A program made the translations under genes and the position numbers. From assembly GCA_030640695.1 (NCBI GenBank), contig DAOWIX010000002.1:1-9216 (forward strand): DNA of 9,216 nt, read 5' to 3'. Shown here piece after piece: positions 6,097-9,216 of this stretch (the first letter of the stretch is position 1; the number at the start of each line of letters is the position of its first letter). This DNA comes from Deltaproteobacteria bacterium. GTDB lineage: Bacteria; Desulfobacterota; Anaeroferrophillalia; Anaeroferrophillales; Tharpellaceae. The notes under the pieces were generated by a model. The model was not told the DNA's origin, did no database searches, and was given only the letters and a program-made list of their open reading frames with translations.

Positions 6097-8808
6097 ATGA
6101 AAAGCCGGTTTTTTGACTCTCTCTTTACGGCGCTTATTTTTCTTCTGCTGGCTTTGGCTTCGTTTCCAGTAGCCGCTGCCGAAAATCTTACCGAGAGTTC
6201 CCGGGATGTCTTTATCGGGGTGCTGGCCAAGCGTGGTGCCGCGATCTGTATGCAGCGTTGGCAGCCGCTGGCTGACTATCTTGGTGAACAGATTGGTGAA
6301 AAACGTTTTCATATCGTGGCCCTTCCCTTTGACCAGATTGAGGCTGCGGTTGCCGAAGAGCGGGTTGACTTTATCCTTGCCAACCCTTCGATCTATATCA
6401 ATCTTGAAGTTAAGTATAAAGTTTCCCGCATCCTGACCCTGATTCAGAAACAAGACGGGCATTTCAGTACCGAATTTGGTGGAGTTTTGTTCCACTTGGC
6501 CGAGCGTGACTACATTAATGATTTCAAGGCTGTTAGAGGTCGGAGTTTGGCGGCCGTCAGTCCAACCTCTTTTGGCGGTTGGCAAACTCAGCTATTTGAG
6601 TTGCGAGAAAAGGGTTTGGTGCTGGAACGTGACTTGTCGGGTCTGACTTTTGCCGGATCGCATGATGATGTTGTCTACAACGTGCTGGCCGGTCAAGTTG
6701 ATTTTGGCTGCGTGCGCACCGGGACTTTGGAGAGAATGAGTCATGAAGGGTTGATTGATATCGAAAAGCTGGCGGTTGTTCATGATCATGGCGGAGATCG
6801 GGTTCATCTTCCTTTTGTCCATTCAACTAGGGCCTATCCCGAATGGCCGCTGGCCAAGTTGGCCCATACCAATAAATATCTAGCAAACCGGATGGCGATG
6901 ACTCTGCTCCGCCTGACCCCGATCGATGCGGCCGCCGTCAAGTCTCGGATCGGTGGTTGGAACACACCCTTAAGCTATAGGCCGGTACACAAGCTTTTGC
7001 AGGTCTTGAAGCTCGCACCCTATGAGCATTTGGGAAAAGTCAGTCTGGTTCAGATCTGGTGGCAGTATTACCATTTTATTTTGGCCTTGATTATATTGGG
7101 TCTGCTGGTTGTTGGTGCAATTATCAACCTGACTCTGGTGAACCGTCGAGTGAGAGCTCTGCAAGAGGGGCAAAAGAAGACTATTGATGATCTTCATATT
7201 GCCGAAGAGAAAGAAAAATCCCGTAATTATATGGCCCAGGAACTCTTGGACGCAATTCCGATGCCGGTCTTCTATCTTGATCGTCAGGGTGACTATCGGG
7301 GTTGTAATCAGGCCTTTGAAAAGTTTTCCGGTTTTAAGAAAAAGGTGCTGCGTGGTAAGTCGGGGGCCGAATTCCCGGTCGCTGGTGATTTATGTGTCAC
7401 TTGCAAAGATGACCGTCAGCTCTTTCTCAAAGGCGGGGTTCAGACGCGTGAGGTGGTAGTTGAGGATAAGGGCGGGGCCCAGAAATTTCTTGAACTCAGG
7501 GTCAGTGTCTATAGAGAACGCGATCGCCGACCGGCTGGCTTGATTGGTGTGATCAATGATCTTACCAGCCACAAGTTCATGGCTCAGCGCATGGCCCAGC
7601 TTGGGGCCGTTATCGAGCAGGCGAGCGAAAGTATTGTGGTCACCGATCTTGACGGAAAAATCCAGTATGTCAATCCGGCCTTCGAAAGAGTGACCGGTTA
7701 TATGGTTTCGGAGGCGATTGGTAAAAAAAATTCTATTTTGAAGAGCGGTCGTCATGATGAGACCTTTTACCAGGAACTTTGGGAAGCGATCGGGAGAGGA
7801 CAGACCTGGCGCGGTACTTTTGTTAATAAACGTAAAGATGGTACCTTCTTTGATGAAGAGGCGACTATTTTTCCGATTCGTAATGATCGCGATGAGATAA
7901 TTTCACTGGCTGCGGTTAAAAGAGATATCTCCAATGAGAAAGCGATGCAGGTTCAACTGCGGACCTCACAGCGCCTCGAAGCGGTCGGCCAACTCGCCGC
8001 CGGGGTGGCTCATGAGCTCAACACCCCGATCGGTTTTGTGTCCAGTAATTTCGAGAGTATTACCGGTTATATCAAAAATTTTGTCGAACTTCTTGAACTC
8101 TATCGCGAAACCCTTGCCGAACTCGCCAGTCAACTGCCGGAGAGCGGGCCTCAAGCTCTGGCTAAGACCACAGAGTTAGAGGAAGATCTCCAGATCGAGT
8201 TTATCCTCGAAGATCTTGAGGATCTTTTTAGTGAATCAAAAGATGGGTTTGAACGGATCACCTCGATTGTTACCAAGCTGCGGGAGTTCTCCCGGATCGA
8301 CCAGATGGACTCTAAGGAGAGTTTTAACTTTAATCGGGCGATCGAGACCACGATTGTGGTGGCTCGTAACGAGTATAAGTACAGCGCTGAAATAGAACTC
8401 GAGTTGGAGCCGCAGCTACCCGATGTTATGGCCAGCGGCGGTGAGATCAATCAAGTTATTTTAAATCTGATTATTAACGCGGCCCAGGCGATCAAGGAGC
8501 AGGAGCTTAAGGCTCTAGGACACATTAAAATTACGACCGATTATGATGAAAAGTGGGTGCGTTGTCAGATTGCTGATGATGGCCCCGGCATCAAGACGGA
8601 GAACCTCGAGCGTATCTTTGACCCCTTCTTTACGACCAAACCGGTCGGCAAAGGGACTGGTCTGGGTCTCAATATTTCGTATGATATTATTACCAATAAA
8701 CACAATGGGAGCTTGACGGTGGAGTCGGATATCGGCCAGGGCACAACTTTTATAATTAACCTGCCGCGCTTGAATGTAAATCTTAAGAAAGAAGAGAAGC
8801 ATCTATGA
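6097..8808 (+). CDS. Membrane sensor histidine kinase with PhnD-like periplasmic binding domain and two PAS domains
   Basis: A 903-residue kinase. The signal sequence (1-28, ending PVAAAE) leads into a periplasmic domain of about 35-300 resembling PhnD-type phosphonate/phosphite binding proteins: FIGVLAKRG near its start, QPLADYLGEQ, DFILANPSIY, and FGCVRTGTLERM. A single TM (about 325-348) and a short coiled coil follow. PAS1 spans about 382-493 and contains Cys433-x2-Cys436; PAS2 spans about 502-612 (VNPAFERVTGY). The kinase core has His639 (AAGVAHELNTP), N-box Asn794, G1 DDGPGI (827-832), F-box FDPFFTT from 841 and G2 GKGTGLG (851-857), all intact. Sensors with this kind of binding domain include the tetrathionate sensor TtrS, so an oxyanion ligand is possible, but the ligand cannot be read here. 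The response regulator overlaps its stop codon (ATGA), giving translational coupling and marking the cognate partner. It has its own promoter and strong ribosome site. Confidence 0.93.
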   Translation: MKSRFFDSLFTALIFLLLALASFPVAAAENLTESSRDVFIGVLAKRGAAICMQRWQPLADYLGEQIGEKRFHIVALPFDQIEAAVAEERVDFILANPSIYINLEVKYKVSRILTLIQKQDGHFSTEFGGVLFHLAERDYINDFKAVRGRSLAAVSPTSFGGWQTQLFELREKGLVLERDLSGLTFAGSHDDVVYNVLAGQVDFGCVRTGTLERMSHEGLIDIEKLAVVHDHGGDRVHLPFVHSTRAYPEWPLAKLAHTNKYLANRMAMTLLRLTPIDAAAVKSRIGGWNTPLSYRPVHKLLQVLKLAPYEHLGKVSLVQIWWQYYHFILALIILGLLVVGAIINLTLVNRRVRALQEGQKKTIDDLHIAEEKEKSRNYMAQELLDAIPMPVFYLDRQGDYRGCNQAFEKFSGFKKKVLRGKSGAEFPVAGDLCVTCKDDRQLFLKGGVQTREVVVEDKGGAQKFLELRVSVYRERDRRPAGLIGVINDLTSHKFMAQRMAQLGAVIEQASESIVVTDLDGKIQYVNPAFERVTGYMVSEAIGKKNSILKSGRHDETFYQELWEAIGRGQTWRGTFVNKRKDGTFFDEEATIFPIRNDRDEIISLAAVKRDISNEKAMQVQLRTSQRLEAVGQLAAGVAHELNTPIGFVSSNFESITGYIKNFVELLELYRETLAELASQLPESGPQALAKTTELEEDLQIEFILEDLEDLFSESKDGFERITSIVTKLREFSRIDQMDSKESFNFNRAIETTIVVARNEYKYSAEIELELEPQLPDVMASGGEINQVILNLIINAAQAIKEQELKALGHIKITTDYDEKWVRCQIADDGPGIKTENLERIFDPFFTTKPVGKGTGLGLNISYDIITNKHNGSLTVESDIGQGTTFIINLPRLNVNLKKEEKHL

Positions 8809-9216
8809 CAGAGCCCAAAGGTATCCTTTTTGTTGACGATGAGAAGAGTGTCCTGCGCTCCTTGCGCCGGGCCTTTATCAAGAGCGGTCACAAACTCTAT
8901 TTTGCTGACTCCGGTGAACTTGCTCTCAAGATCCTGGCCGCCGGCAAGGGCGAGATCAACATGGTTTTAAGCGATATGCGGATGCCGGGCATGGATGGTT
9001 ATACTTTTCTGAAAGAGGTTAAGGAAAAATTTCCCCAGGTTATTCGCCTGATCTTAAGCGGTTTTGTCGAGGAAAGCTATGTTTATAAGGCTTTAATTGA
9101 CGGTTCGGCCAAAACCTATCTCGCCAAACCCTGGAGTACCCGTGAACTTATTGATCTGGTCAATGGTCTGATCGAGATTGAAGAGAAACTTAAAGATAAG
9201 AACCTTTTGGCGGTGA
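8805..9216 (+). CDS. Response regulator with N-terminal receiver domain, 3' end outside window
   Basis: The ATG at 8805 overlaps the kinase TGA (8806-8808), and the frame stays open to the right edge (137 codons visible). The receiver is complete: acidic pocket Asp11-Asp12 in LFVDDE, phospho-acceptor Asp57 in VLSDMRMPGMDG, Ser85 in LILSGF and Lys108 in YLAKPW. It is therefore expected to take phosphate from His639 of the overlapping kinase. The receiver ends near residue 120 and a charged helix (IEIEEKLKDKNLLAV) continues to the edge. The LSGF...YLAKPW style resembles receivers joined to HDOD or HD-GYP output domains rather than OmpR- or NtrC-type DNA-binding regulators; this is inference, since the output domain is not in the window. 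Confidence 0.9.
   Translation, partial: MTEPKGILFVDDEKSVLRSLRRAFIKSGHKLYFADSGELALKILAAGKGEINMVLSDMRMPGMDGYTFLKEVKEKFPQVIRLILSGFVEESYVYKALIDGSAKTYLAKPWSTRELIDLVNGLIEIEEKLKDKNLLAV

Noticed and set aside
6055..6585. 176-codon open frame on the minus strand over the start of the binding-protein kinase
   Set aside because: It lies opposite a strongly supported gene with signal peptide and ribosome site, and its translation has no recognisable domain.

Overview
The window reads as a stretch of Gram-negative chromosome in which every gene lies on the + strand. It combines two-component signalling with an RND-type envelope efflux unit. Moderate G+C (about half by eye), many histidine kinases of the 'GVAHE[IL]N.PI.FV.SN' type, and a small Nudix protein with the CPNC...YRNPVPTVD signature suggest a Desulfobacterota (deltaproteobacterial) or similar anaerobic lineage. 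This is an inference from protein style, not a demonstrated assignment.

Layout. (a) 1-1200: the C-terminal part of a receiver-histidine kinase with no transmembrane sensor, cut by the left edge. (b) 1219-1653: a Nudix hydrolase 18 bases downstream, probably in the same transcript. (c) 1654-1805: a 152-base gap with a dispersed-repeat-like sequence (1661-1690) and no convincing terminator or promoter. (d) 1806-2840 and 2874-6023: a periplasmic adaptor and its RND permease, a two-gene efflux operon without an outer-membrane factor in view. (e) 6024-6096: a short intergenic region with the best promoter in the window (extended -10) and a near-perfect Shine-Dalgarno. (f) 6097-8808: a large membrane sensor kinase with a PhnD-like periplasmic binding domain, one transmembrane helix, two PAS domains and a kinase core. 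(g) 8805-9216: a response regulator overlapping the kinase by ATGA and cut by the right edge.

How they may work together. The binding-protein kinase and the overlapping response regulator are a clear cognate pair: periplasmic ligand, then His639, then Asp57 of the regulator. The regulator's output is outside the window. The left-hand kinase carries its own receiver and no visible sensor, so it probably acts in a phosphorelay or takes input from another protein. Both kinases share an unusually long segment between the H-box and N-box and belong to the same subfamily. The RND pump sits between them. Control of the pump by either system is plausible from position only, because no DNA-binding domain is visible in the window.

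No RNA genes, CRISPR arrays, insertion sequences or clearly broken genes were seen. The most unusual points are the periplasmic binding-protein sensor with a CxxC in its first PAS domain, the RND permease with Asn where AcrB has its essential TM10 lysine, and the cysteine-rich adaptor.
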